Part shown: in pieces, positions 38,958 to 49,966 of the stretch | Layout of the letters: every line of letters begins with the position of its first letter | Position numbering within the stretch: position 1 is the first letter of the stretch | Source of the DNA: Onchocerca volvulus | Lineage: Eukaryota > Nematoda > Chromadorea > Rhabditida > Onchocercidae | Assembly (NCBI GenBank): GCA_000499405.2 | Contig: HG738140.1 | Coordinates: 4,950,701-5,014,700 of the forward strand | Reading direction: 5' to 3' | DNA length: 64,000 nucleotides | Translations under genes and position numbers: made by a program | Notes under the pieces: model-generated | Databases searched by the model: none | What the model was told of the DNA's origin: nothing | The model's input: the letters and a program-made list of their open reading frames with translations, nothing else

Positions 38958-39213
38958 TATGTCCCTTCATATTGTACATACTTCATGTATAACACATTTT
39001 TTTTAATAAAATTTTATTAAAAGAAAATTATTTTTTACAACACAGATACACAGGGGGACGACGCAAAACACACAGCGGACGTAGCCCTCCCTGTCCGCTT
39101 TGTGTTTTGCGTCGTCCCCTGTGTATCTGTGTTGTAAAAAATAATTTTTTTTAATAAAATTTTATTAAAAAAAATGTGTTATACATGAGGTATGTACAAT
39201 ATGAAGGGACATA
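38958..39213. repeat. ~250-base palindrome (inverted repeat) between the two Rep copies
   Basis: Arm 38958-39080 (about 123 bases) is nearly perfectly complementary to arm 39093-39213, with a 12-base spacer GTAGCCCTCCCT. Outer ends: TATGTCCCTTCATATTGTAC and its complement. The stem holds TTTAATAAAATTTTATTAAA-type sequence on the outside and ACACAGATACACAGGGGGAC with GACGCAAAACACACAGCGGAC near the tip. A weaker relative of the outer part follows copy 1 at 38235-38290. Confidence 0.9.
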
Positions 39214-39530
39214 TCACAGAATCGTCTCATTGGATTGGCTGCTGGCTTCGTCGTTGTTGAAGTTGTAGTTGAAAAACATTCGCTCGTCAGTCGAAGTCCA
39301 GATCCACGTTAGGGTGACCCGTCTGTTGAAGGCCCGCATTTCGTACTTCCGGGTTATTTCCGGTTTCCACCAGTGCTCCGGAAGTTTGTTTGATGTAATA
39401 ACGATGGCCTTCGAAGTGAATTTGACGAATCCCCCTTTGATGGGGACTAGATGTTTCTTGGAGTCTGCCAAGTTGAACAACTCCACTGGTGAGATCCATC
39501 CGTAGAAGTCGTCGAGAATGACGGCCTTCT
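39214..39530 (-). pseudogene. endogenous CRESS-DNA virus (circovirus-like) Rep helicase region, copy 2
   Basis: Same orientation as copy 1 and clearly homologous to its second half: Walker B (VILDDFYGW), FNLADSKKH, KGGFVKFTSKA, motif C (VITSNKLPE) and MRAFNRRVT. A TAG interrupts the frame just before Walker B (near 39530). The Walker A half found in copy 1 is not recognisable here. Upstream (39597-39827) an open frame of unclear origin follows; it shows no HUH-endonuclease motifs. The two copies differ at many codons, with conservative changes, so they are not a recent duplication of each other. Confidence 0.82.
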
Positions 39531-40119
39531 ACTGTTGATGCAATTCATGCTTCAGTGAATTGTCCCAACTTTTTCCTTAGCGGTTCACATTTATGATCAA
39601 GCTGGCGATATTGTCCCGGCTCGTGGCACCAAGAATTCTAATCCTTCATAATAGATTTTGTCAATTGCGGGTCCATAGTTTTCCACGAGGATATTGAGAA
39701 GCTGGAGACTATTTTGGAAATTGTCCATCGTTAGCTCTGATGCTCGCCGTATATCCATAATTTCCTCCACGATTGGTTTGTTACATGAAATAAAAAAAGC
39801 TGGAAAAGAAAAACTGAAACGGGACAATACTGAGAACTGATCCTAGAATTTTCCAAAGGATTGCTATAGTATTAATGAACTAAGCTAGATTGTTCGAACT
39901 ACATTCCAAATTGATGAATGGATGGAGTAAGCTGAATGGTTTTGTGTGGCAAAATCTTATTTAAAAGATCATTGAGTAGCCAAGTTCGAAACTCAGACTC
40001 TATGCAGTCAGTACACTAAAGGAGTTAACAATTCTCATGCCCTGGGCATTACAAGGAAAAGAAATAATCCATAACCTATTGGGTAACTTTATTACAATAA
40101 ACAATTAAAAATAAACATA
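39531..40119. other. flank of the viral-like segment
   Basis: The - strand frame 39827-39597 may be further element-derived sequence but matches nothing I can name. The rest is non-coding, and includes AATAAA-type signals near 40087-40115 on the - strand for the small gene beside it. Confidence 0.4.
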
Positions 40120-40287
40120 CTAGAGGACTATTTCGGCTTGTGACATGTGAGATAGTTTACAATTCGAGCTAACAGCTTTGCGTTTCGCTGTCGTATATCT
40201 CGTCGCGGTCGGATGAGTTACCGATTGTAGTCTAGCATGCTGCTTAAATTTTCCTTTCCGAACAGTTCGTTTTTTCTTCTTGCCCAT
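40120..40287 (-). CDS. small basic protein, 55 residues, function unknown
   Basis: An ATG at 40287 opens a 55-residue frame ending TAG at 40120. It begins MGKKKKRTVRKGKFKQHARL and continues with TRYTTAKRKAV, so it is very lysine/arginine-rich with a nuclear-localisation-like KKKKR cluster at residues 3-7. The ATG lies 29 bases after a TCTCTGCAG acceptor (minus strand, about 40317), like the trans-spliced starts elsewhere in the window, and a minus-strand AATAAA follows at about 40087-40092. This context supports a real, short, single-exon gene. I do not recognise the family. A nuclear or nucleolar role is a guess from composition only. It could also be the 5' exon of something longer, or a retrocopy. 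Confidence 0.5.
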   Translation of the reverse strand: MGKKKKRTVRKGKFKQHARLQSVTHPTATRYTTAKRKAVSSNCKLSHMSQAEIVL

Positions 40288-40719
40288 AATTTACTCGTCT
40301 TGCAACGAATGAAAACCTGCAGAGAGAAAAACATAGAAGAGTTCTTCAAGATTATGATATTCATATGCACTTTCCTCTCAGTTTATTCAAATTTTTAAGC
40401 CTAAATTTCCGCAAATTTTCAATAAGAGAGTTTTCGCCGTAGACTTTTTTACACTTATACGGATCATTTCAATTGGCTTCGTACATTTATTCAAGGTCGT
40501 CATGAAAATACCTTAAAGATACGAAAACAAGCATACCTCCCTTTCTAAATTATATCTGATCATTTCAGAAACTTAAATTCCCATGGCACCAATGTAAGCA
40601 TGAAGTGACAAATTATGCTTCAATTATTATAACAGAAGTTCTGAAAACAAAACTCCCAACAGTCATAGCAATACTTTCTGAAACAAGAAAGTATCTAATA
40701 TGTACAAAAGTTTTTCAAA

Positions 40720-41800
40720 TAATTCAATCAATATTTTTATCAACCACTTATTCAATATTTGGATAAAAAATGCAGCAAAACTAAGAAATCTGCAAATTTT
40801 AGATGAAATTCCATCAAAATTATCTATAAACGGAGGTAATCCCGAGAAATGAATTAAAATCTCACTGCGGAATCCTTCGCACTAACAGATATTTGCACAA
40901 AAAAAAAAGACACCTCAAGATGCAAATGCCCCACCAACCAGTTAATAGCACCCAATTTTAGATCACTAACTGGCAGAGTCTGGACATAATGTTAGTCATT
41001 CATGCAAATTTGCACGTAGGAAATCGATAAAATCCCATTGTCAGAGATTGTATATGTAAATATCGCGCAGTCCAAAGCGTTGTGAATTTGAAATCCCAGG
41101 CTTAGCATGCTGTTACGCTGTATCGCGAAGTGATGAGTATTAAATTTTGATAAAAGATTGTCAAAGTTTTTGTTAGTTTGTATATTAAGATCTTTGCATG
41201 TAGCCCCGCTGACTAGCAAATAGATTCCATAGGACTTTGAGCAACTTTAAATTACTAGCAATTTATCGATTATCTACGTGCGAATTTACAGGAATGGCTA
41301 AAATTATGTCATGCACATGCAAATTTGCATACAAGTAATCGATAAATTCATACTTGTTAGAGATTATATAGGTGAGTTCAAATCCATTTTTCATATTTTT
41401 ATTAACCATTTCTTCAATATTTGGACAAAAAAGCATAGCAAAACCAAGAAATTTACAAGGATGTAATTCCATCAAATTTCTCTTTAGGTGAAGGAAATCC
41501 CAAGAATTTGGGTTATAATCCCACCGCATTATCCATCAAACTAGCAGATATTCATATAAGAAAAAAAAAAAGAAAAAAACGCTTCAAAAAGTGAACGCTT
41601 CACTGACTGACTAATAGAATTCGCAGGATTTGAACAATTTTAGATTATGACAGAAAATTTGTCGATTACGTGCAAATTTGCAAGAATGGCTCACATGTCA
41701 TGGATATGCAAATTTGCACGCAGGTAGCGAGAAATTCACATCATTAAAGATTGTACGGGTGAGTATCGCGTAGTGCCGAAGCGTTTTGAATTTGTCTTTG
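40720..41800. repeat. degenerate tandem repeat, unit about 660-680 bases
   Basis: A block at 40740 (CAATATTTGGATAAAAAATG, then GCAAAAC, AAGAAAT, ATTCCATCAAA) returns at 41405. A second block, GCAAATTTGCACG followed by GTAATCGATAAATTC-like, AGAGATTGTAT and GTATCGCG-like sequence, occurs at about 41005, 41312 and 41700. So there are one full and several partial units, strongly diverged. No coding frame persists. Confidence 0.7.
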
Positions 41801-42064
41801 ATGCATTTTCGATGGGGATTTTTCGAGTTTTCCAGAAGTGCCTGGTTGAGCAAGCTGCCACACTACTGCATGCACGAGCATTGTTTTCATTTATGCTGCA
41901 CTAAAGCTCTCATCCAGAATTGCTCGCTAAATTTTGGATTATTTGTTGTACATCCTCTCTCCCACCAGTGTTTTTGGATTGGATGAAATTTCAACATACT
42001 TAAGTAAATATTTCATTAAAATTGATTTGATGACGAATATGAATAGAATATTAATCATTTGAAG

Positions 42065-42205
42065 ATTCAGGATGCCATGTGGAAATAGGCGACCAGAATC
42101 ACTTAAAGCTCAAGATGAAGTAAGTATGCAATGCGGAAACAGAGATTAGAATCACTTAAAGATTTAGGATGCATGCGGAAATGGACGATTGGAATCATTT
42201 AATAT
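42065..42205. repeat. ~50-base tandem repeat, three diverged copies
   Basis: Units with AGGATGC...ATGYGGAAA, then GAATCACTTAAAG, at about 42068, 42122 and 42166. Confidence 0.7.
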
Positions 42206-42454
42206 TCACAAATACAAATGCATATTGCATTGCATAGTATCACAGAAAATCATTTCAGACATTTCGATCACATCGTCATAAATTTGCATAGTTTAAAACG
42301 ATCAAAAATGAGGAAAACGTTCACTTCTGTTATATTTTATGGCAAAGAATATGCATTGCATGTTTAAATTTCAGTAATCTGGACTGAAGGCAGTGAGATG
42401 ATTTCAAGAATTTAAATCTTCTTTCTGAACTGAATTGAATATTTTTTTCTACTA

Positions 42455-42727
42455 CTCTTATTCTTCATCAACCACAACAATTCTTTCACTGGATCAGAAG
42501 CTCTCCTCTTCTTGTTTCCGAAGAAAAGCTGTAATGTATGAATCTATTTATCAGTTGAAAAGACTAATTTACATTTAATTGCATTATTTATAGTTTTATA
42601 GGGAATTATATATGTTGTCACGATAATTGTGGTAGTCGAGTTAATTCTTTGCATTTTAAAATTGTTATATAAAATGAAAAAACGCAAAAAATCGAAGGAA
42701 AAAACTGACAATATTTTTTTCCGATAA
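42455..42727 (+). CDS. possible exons of a small single-pass membrane protein
   Basis: The second stretch, from after TTTATAG near 42600 to TAA at 42727, encodes GIIYVVTIIVVVELILCI, a good membrane helix, followed by a strongly basic tail (KMKKRKKSKEKT) and a stop. That is a typical type I membrane anchor with cytoplasmic tail. A serine/threonine-rich open stretch just upstream (42455-42535) could splice to it from GCT|GTAATG in phase. No start codon or recognisable extracellular domain was found. It may be a real small gene, the end of a larger one, or a relic of an envelope-type segment. Confidence 0.25.
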
Positions 42728-43312
42728 AGATTCTTTCGAAAAGATATTTTGTATCTTATAATTTCCGTTTAGTGCCTTTTATTACCACAGTTAACATACC
42801 ATAATCATATGTCAGTCATAACTTCAGGATTCTTGAATGCCAAATATTAAAAATGATTTCTTTAATCTAATTTAAAACCTGTGTAAGATAATATCGATGA
42901 AAAAAGCTAGGAAATTCTGAAGAACTCATATTTGGATGTTCATGTACAATCTTATGCAATACAGCAATTCTGAGACAGCAAATTAAATAATGGATTGCTA
43001 TTTTAAAACCTTCAAAAACATACTTTCATTATTTATTCCATAAATTTTAATCCTTCAAAATAAATTGTCATTTTAGAACATTGTCTATAAAATAAACATT
43101 TTGGACTTATTGCCAAGTTATAACAAAGAATGCCGATTAGAATGCTAACTTTAATGAACAATTTTGATCAAAAATTTAGCAGTATTTATTGCACAGGACC
43201 GCCATCAGTATTATCATTTAGTAATTCCTTCTTCTGATATAATCCTCTTTAGAGATTAAAATATCACTTCCGATTCAACTATTAATAATCAAAAATTCTG
43301 GATTATTTGATG

Positions 43313-43447
43313 GGCTAGGAATTTATAGTCTCTCCATCAAATATACTTATTTTTTGATATGTTGGATTTTTAAATCCCGAATACTATAAATTCCTAGCCT
43401 TTCCATCAAACATACTTATTTTTTGATATGTTGGATGTTTAAATCCC
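43313..43447. repeat. direct repeat with embedded inverted repeat
   Basis: A 46-base unit at 43333-43378 (containing ATACTTATTTTTTGATATGT) is repeated with two or three changes at 43402-43447. Between and before them, GGCTAGGAATTTATAG (43313-43328) is mirrored by its complement at 43384-43399. Confidence 0.85.
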
Positions 43448-44924
43448 AAATCATTTCGTTGTGCTTTACCCTCGAAAAAAAAAAAAAAAAGTCTTTTCGT
43501 AGCTAGTTCAAACCGCTTCATAGCATTTTTAAATGATGATTTTAAGAAATTTGTTTATCATTTATATGCATTGCCAACTTTTTCTAAAGGTGTTAATTTT
43601 ATTCTAACCTTCCCAAAGTATAAGCAGGCCAAATATTAGTAAGTTAGGCCGCAATTCTCTAGGGAAGCAATTTCAGCATGTATGATAAATTAATAGATAT
43701 AATAGTATTGACAAATTGAATACAACACAAAATCTATTGAACACGAAGATTTCTTAAAAGCCTAAGTTGATCATGCCTAAAAGCAATCATAAAAAATTGA
43801 TCAAGGCAGAACATCAAAGAAAAAAAGGAGCAAACAAAAATTTAATGACCAAGATATCTATGCCACTACAATACAAACAAATAATTTACATATGAAGTTG
43901 ATAATGATGATCAAATTGTGACAGTATGGTGATATGAATATTCTTCGATGACGATCTGACAATCTATGAAGAATAGAGCATAATAGGTCATGTTAAGTAA
44001 AGTGCATGCTGGGTCTTTGTTCGTATGCCTACTGCATCGCAATTCAAGCCTAATGACGAACTTTTCATTATGCTTGAGCATCGAAAACCTCCTATATTTT
44101 CCTAATAAAATTTGTAACTGAAAATCAAAAAATAATGTAAAATAGAGAACTGCAATTGGGTGTATGAAGTGTGAAATCGTAGAACTGCGAAGCAAGTAAA
44201 CAATGAAAACGAGCCAATAGCTGGTATCCCCTCGAAGAAAAATTAATGAATGACTGAAGTATTAAGATCGATTTTATTTTAAAGGATGATACTGCTTAGT
44301 ATTTTAGACAAAGCATTGATTGAAATTGAGATCATCATTATTCTTCAAGCTCAAGTTCTAGACTTTATACCACAAATTCACACAAAAACAACAAAAACAA
44401 CAGACAAAGCATCAAAAGAACATGTTGACTTGTGTTGAATACCATTACTTGATAAAAACATAGAATATTATCAAGTGTATATAAACAAATTGTATGATTG
44501 ATCAACTGAAATTTATAACTGTGACAGTGTAAGCAGTGCTCATTATGCCAATTTTAGCCGACATAACAAATGCTTTAAAAAAATTTCTATTAAAAGAAAA
44601 TATCTTTAAGAAACTACCGTCATCGATCCTGTACAACGTCCTTTTTGCGAAAAATGTAATACTGAGTAGTTGCCGTATAGATATACAAAATCAGAGTCCA
44701 TTTCTTGCAAAATGGATAGAAATAACATTAAAAAATTCAAAACAGCCAATTATTACATTACCAAAATAAAGCCGAAGAAAATAAAGACAACAAAATAAAT
44801 CAAAAAAAATAGTTCGATAAAGATTTATGCTTAATAACAACTGAACATATAAAGTATGGCAAATTCTTTACCATTTCGGACAGTAACTTGAAAATATAGA
44901 GAACATAATACTGAATGCATTATG
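43448..44924. other. non-coding stretch upstream of the SARAF 3' end
   Basis: No supported gene. An open frame at 44536-44769 has no recognisable family and no splice or start context that convinces. Confidence 0.4.
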
Positions 44925-47689
44925 CTACCTTCTTTCTGTACCACCAAAACCTGAAAAACGCAGTTTAAACAATATTGAAAAAAAATGAAAATGATGAATA
45001 AAAGAACTAAATTTTATTTGGAAGTGCTAAACTGTTCAATAACACTAATAAATGTTTAATATTGATATCCATATAAGCAGATTATATTTTTTTTATTGGC
45101 TGCATTATAAAAAAAAAAAAAAACAGTAAAATCAAGTTCTATGCAGAAGTGTGCAGTTATCAGCAAAGATAGTAACAGAGGATGCACATATTTCAAAGTA
45201 AAACAAAATTTAATTAAACATTTAATGAAACAAGAAATCTACCTGATGTTGTTCGACTTGTTGAAGGTCTCGGTGAATCATCCCTATCTCTACTATGCGA
45301 AGAACTCCAGAAACTATCTTGTGGTCTTCTACTTCGAAAGAAACTATCTTCACTAAAATTAAATAATGGTAATTAATACAATTAGCAAAAAGATTTTCGG
45401 TGAATCAATTGACTGTCTATAAACTTCAAACTATTAAATGTGCCTCATTTTTCTTTCCGCTCTTTTTTTGAAAAGAAACAAACCTGTTTTGGCTTCTACC
45501 ATACATGTAACCAGCCAAACCACCTAATCCAAGACCAGAAAAGAAACCAGGTCCACTGGATTGAGATTGTGTACCGAATGTATTTTGAAAAGATTCTTCA
45601 TATGTAGGAGGTGCATCGGATGGACGTGTAAAGCTTTTGAAACCTGGTGGTGGTGGTCTTCCATTTCCTGGTGGCGGTGGTGGTCCTTGATCCCAACCCC
45701 AACCTGAAGAAAGATTTACAAAGATTAGTTTGCCTGTCATATTTAAACATTCATTCTAACAGATAATTATCACCTAATGAAGACTATCAATAAAGAATAA
45801 CATAGTATAAACTTATAATTACATAATTTATCCGAGCAGTAAGCGAACTTTAAGGATCTGAAAATTATTTACTCGAAACTACTGAACAACAAAACAATGA
45901 CTGATTAGAAACAAACTGTGTAGCCAAGTTCTATACAACTATATGAACCTTTTATACGTCTCACTTTTCTTATTGGCGATTATATATTTTGAAAAGGAAG
46001 TGAAATATAATCATTTTGAAAAAATTTAAAAACTGATTACCACTGCGACGCGTCCTGTCATTACCAGTAGTAGGCTGCATACAACTGCAGTAAATTAAGA
46101 GCAAGAATAAAAGGAAAATGACTACGGTGGAAAGTTTAAAGGAACCATATCTGAAACAATTAATGGAAAAGTAAAATCAATAATTTCAAAACTGTAAATA
46201 ATTGTATTTTAGTTTAATTAAATTCGAAAATTGTTAAAAATGTTACTGAACATTATTTCGGAAAAAATAAAAAAGCTAAAAATATTTTTATAAATACTCA
46301 CTCATCCTCATATGGTGGCGCATTTGGTACTTTTTTGCTCTTATCATAATTGCCTTGTCCATCATGACTATATTCCAGATTATATTTCAGCTGAAAAAAT
46401 ACCATTCAAACATATCAAATTGAAATTTAATTCATTTAGAGTGCATTCTGATTTACTGGAATTCATAGATACTTACATACTGATCTTGAACAGCTTACTA
46501 GATATTACCGGTTACTTGCATTATAATTTACTCACATACATCAAGAGATGTCGCATTGCCTTCTATTATTCAAATTTTTAGTTTAATTTATCCTAACTTC
46601 AAAAAAAATAAACTGTAAAACTTACGCCACAAGAACCTTGCAAAATGTATGGATCATTTGGATACTCATACCCTTCACAAGATATGCGAATCTAGAAAAA
46701 AAAAAATTATGATTAAATTTTGATCACAAATCTAATTTAGAAGTCTTATTACTTTCGCACAGGCTTGTTCGACATGAAAATGAGTTCTTGAAAATACGAT
46801 AAGAAGCTGCGCAGAAAAATTGATGGCAATTTACAATTAACATTTTCGACAAATATATCAGTGATAAAAAATTTACTTCGCCAAATTCATACTGATCGCT
46901 CATTTCCGCTTTACACTCCCATTGGACATCGTTGCCATCATAACCTCTGTTGTAGCATTGTACAACCTGAAATTATAAATATAACATTTTTATAAGAAGG
47001 ATTATGAGTAACACATCCCATTAGAACGACGAGTAGCAAAATCTAATCAACAGATACAAATTACAGTGGACAATCTGAAGATAAAATTATGTAGCTAATT
47101 TAGTCTAAACTATTGTAAATAGCCATGTCTACATTAGAGATGCAAAGTCACCAAAATTACCATATCGTGGACATACCCTGGGTTCAAACTTTCCCTTTGC
47201 CGATCCTCCAACACACTGAATTTGTGGTATTGAAGCAGACCTCCTTCCTGTAGTATACTTATCACGATATAATGTTAATGTTGTGACATCGACTAAACGA
47301 ACCTTTCCTGAACTCTCTGAAAACAAAAAAAAAAAAAAGATCATTGAAATAATTTAATCAAAAACTAAATAATTTTTCAAAGCAAAATTATTTATCTAAA
47401 TCGATTATTTCGAATTTCGGTGAAATTATCGTTCAAATAAAAAGAATATCCCTACTTAAAATAGCTCGATTTCGGACTATTATAATTTTTTTTTTCTTCT
47501 GTTCTCGAACAACGAAAATACAATCATAATATGAAAAATTATTTCTATATAATTTGAAAAATTATCGCTTATAATTGTCATACAAAAACAATGAAGAATC
47601 CATTATTGTTCAAATAATTTCAATAACTTACCACATAAATTAACAATACCAATCAAAAAAATGATGTGTAATTTGTACCACCACAACAT
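44925..47689 (-). CDS. SARAF: SARAF homologue (store-operated calcium entry-associated regulatory factor, TMEM66)
   Basis: Nine exons in phase give about 302 residues: 47689-47632, 47316-47177, 46966-46877, 46691-46626, 46390-46302, 46150-46041, 45703-45484, 45352-45243, 44950-44925. An N-terminal signal peptide (LHIIFLIGIVNLC) leads into the luminal domain with the family signature: DVTTLTLYRDKYTTGRR, IPQIQCVGGSA, CYNRGYDGNDVQWECK, ISCEGYEYPNDPYIL, GSCGLKYNLEY. One membrane helix follows (VVIFLLFLLLIYCSC, about residues 153-171). The cytosolic tail is rich in proline and glycine (GPPPPPGNGRPPPPGFKS; GPGFFSGLGLGGLAGYMYG) and ends GFGGTERR. SARAF sits in the ER membrane and speeds the shut-off of STIM1-driven calcium entry. 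Human SARAF has 339 residues. Every conserved block is present, so a working protein is expected. Confidence 0.93.
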
Positions 47690-49145
47690 TATAGTTCCGA
47701 AATTTCTAAATATGAAAGATCGCAAGTATTTTTGAAATTGAAAAATGGCGAAATATTTGATGGATCATATTTCATTTTATTGCTTATAGTATAAATCAAG
47801 TTTAATTTCATTTTCAATGCAAAACTTGCGCTAACATAACAATTAGTAGAATAATTCGACAAAATAACGCATAAAATGCTATTCCTCCCTTAGTCTTTAC
47901 AGAGAAATGAAAATTCAAACTAAGGATTGTATATAAGTGAAACACCGACCCACCATCTAACGAAATAGCTTATGACACATCGCATTGGCAACCTGCCGTT
48001 AAGATTATTGTGCAATCAAATTATCTCATGCAGAGAAGTGTCTTACTGTAGGATGTATACTGTAGTATATGTTGTCTTACTGTAGTATGAAGTAGGATGA
48101 TGATATTTCAGTAAGCTATAGCATAAAGTGTGCATTTTGAGTCTGAATATATGCGACGTAGAATAAATCGAAAAAGAAAAAAGGATGTCTAAGAATATCG
48201 AATAAAGCATCCATTAGATGATTGTTGGTTTGCTCTGTTTTTTTCCATTATCCGAAAGTAATAATTATCCAAGAATTGCAACAGTATTAATCTGGTTGAA
48301 ATGAAGGAAAAATTAATTTGCAATCAATTTGCAACGATGATTTCTCGAAAGAAAATTCTGACTGTAATGATAATTTAACTTTCTTGTGCCTAATATTAAT
48401 TGTTTAAATTTTGTCAAAATAAACAATTTAACCTTTATTTCATTTGAGAATTATACAACACAAAAGACATGGTTTTTATCAAAAAAAATTTATCATCAAT
48501 AACTTAAATAAATTAAAATTGATTTTCTGATGACACAATGCTGAAATTTCATTTGTACTGGTTGTTTTGAAAAGTTGTATTTATTCTAGTTTGGCTAACA
48601 TCAATATGATAGCAGTTTTTTTTTTTGAGCATATCATACCAAAGCAGTTTTCAATGGTTTATTAGCATCATGAATCGCTGTTGCTGCGGCTGTCTTCTAA
48701 ATTCTTTCATGGTTTCTGAAATCGCAAAATATTCCATCATGAAATTTGATGAAAGGAAAATTGTAAAAAGGCAAATAAAGAAAAAAAAAACTGTAAATTA
48801 GATGAATCTTAAAACAGTTTGACAATTTTGAAAAAAGGTTTGAAACCAAATGATGATCGAACAATTTAGTTTCAAATTTTTTTGTATTGCATGGAAAGTA
48901 TCCTGTAATTCTTCTTTTTTCGTCATTTATTCGGATTGATATCAGACATGAATTGCTTTAATCTTTCAGAGATCACTTTGTTATGCTTATGCTCATGTTA
49001 GATCCATTTATACTTATAAGTGGTGAATCGACAAATATATTTCAAATTTCAAAAAATTTTTGTTTACAAAACAACCGTTTAAAAATTTCATAAGTAACGG
49101 AGTAGATAAAAAGAAATACTATCTTTTGCTGAATTTTACATCTTT
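47690..49145. other. intergenic space upstream of SARAF
   Basis: No supported gene. It holds the SARAF promoter side and the 3' side of the small secreted protein gene. A short cysteine-rich frame near 48671 (MNRCCCGCLL) has no supporting context. Confidence 0.4.
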
Positions 49146-49966
49146 TTAGAAATTTCTCACTTCGAATGCAAATAATGGTTCGAATAAATATAAGCGACTG
49201 TTGGAAATAGTCGGTAAAAATCCTGGCCGAAAATTACCACGGCCAGAAACGAGTAAACCTCCAGATGGTCCCAAATACACTGTTTTTATTGGTCGAAAGA
49301 AATTTTCATCATCCTCGTCTGCTATCTGCAAAAAAAAAAAAGACATCAGTAAGGACTGAAATAAATTCACTAATTCATTAATTATTCAATTCATCTATTA
49401 TTTGATTAATTAATCCGCACTTTTATTATTTCTTCATCATTATTCTATTTTGCAGCGTCATTTTTTATTCTCAAAGTACAAAATCATTTTGATTAAAATT
49501 CAATGGTTTCTATTTTTGAAATGAATGTAATATGGGAAATGAAAGCATTTGTTGGAAATCTTAACAGTTTAATGATAAAACGATTGCAAGTAATCATTTC
49601 ATTATTTTTGGTAGAAATGATTATCATCTTGGACAATGATGTTTAATCAAATTACTTTATAGAAATGTAATATTAAACAAAATGGTGAGTTCTGAGGAAG
49701 AAACGTCATCTATTTTCAAATCCTGTGTGATTAGATTGGTTGGCAAGTTGCAAATTAATTTTAGCTGATTATAGATTACTTGCAACTTATTCGCGAATCT
49801 ATCTCTAATTCCTTTTATTTCAATAAGTTATTGTTCATTACTATACTGATGAAATTTTTAATTATTTTTGAAATTAAAAAATTATACAAACCTTGTGATG
49901 AAAATTTATAACAATAGTCGGTAACAAAGGAAGATATAGTAGCAATAGGAAAGTACTGTAAATCAT
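49146..49966 (-). CDS. small secreted protein, 84 residues, unknown family
   Basis: Two exons: 49966-49892 (25 codons) and 49325-49146 (59 codons plus TAA), joined in phase at AAG|GTTTGT and TTTTTGCAG|ATA. The first exon is a signal peptide (MIYSTFLLLLYLPLLPTIVI). The mature part starts acidic (ADEDDENFF) and continues VYLGPSGGLLVSGRGNFRPG, then FLPTISNSRLYLFEPLF and ends in EVRNF. There are no cysteines, membrane helix or repeats. The intron of about 570 bases coincides exactly with the signal-peptide boundary, common in nematode secreted peptides. It may be a peptide precursor (the SGRG could be cut and amidated) or an unrelated small secreted protein. I do not recognise a homologue. Confidence 0.5.

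Noticed and set aside
39597..39827. Open frame upstream of Rep copy 2 as the missing Rep N-terminal domain
   Set aside because: None of the HUH-endonuclease motifs can be seen, and its position and frame do not connect to copy 2.
39867..39875. TAGTATTAA, one base off the circovirus origin nonamer, near the Rep copies
   Set aside because: Only eight of nine bases match and no flanking stem is visible; in such AT-rich DNA this is expected by chance.
48671..48800. Cysteine-rich start MNRCCCGCLL as a small nematode membrane protein
   Set aside because: The cysteine cluster is followed by a lysine-rich low-complexity run, with no hydrophobic helices or splice sites to extend it.
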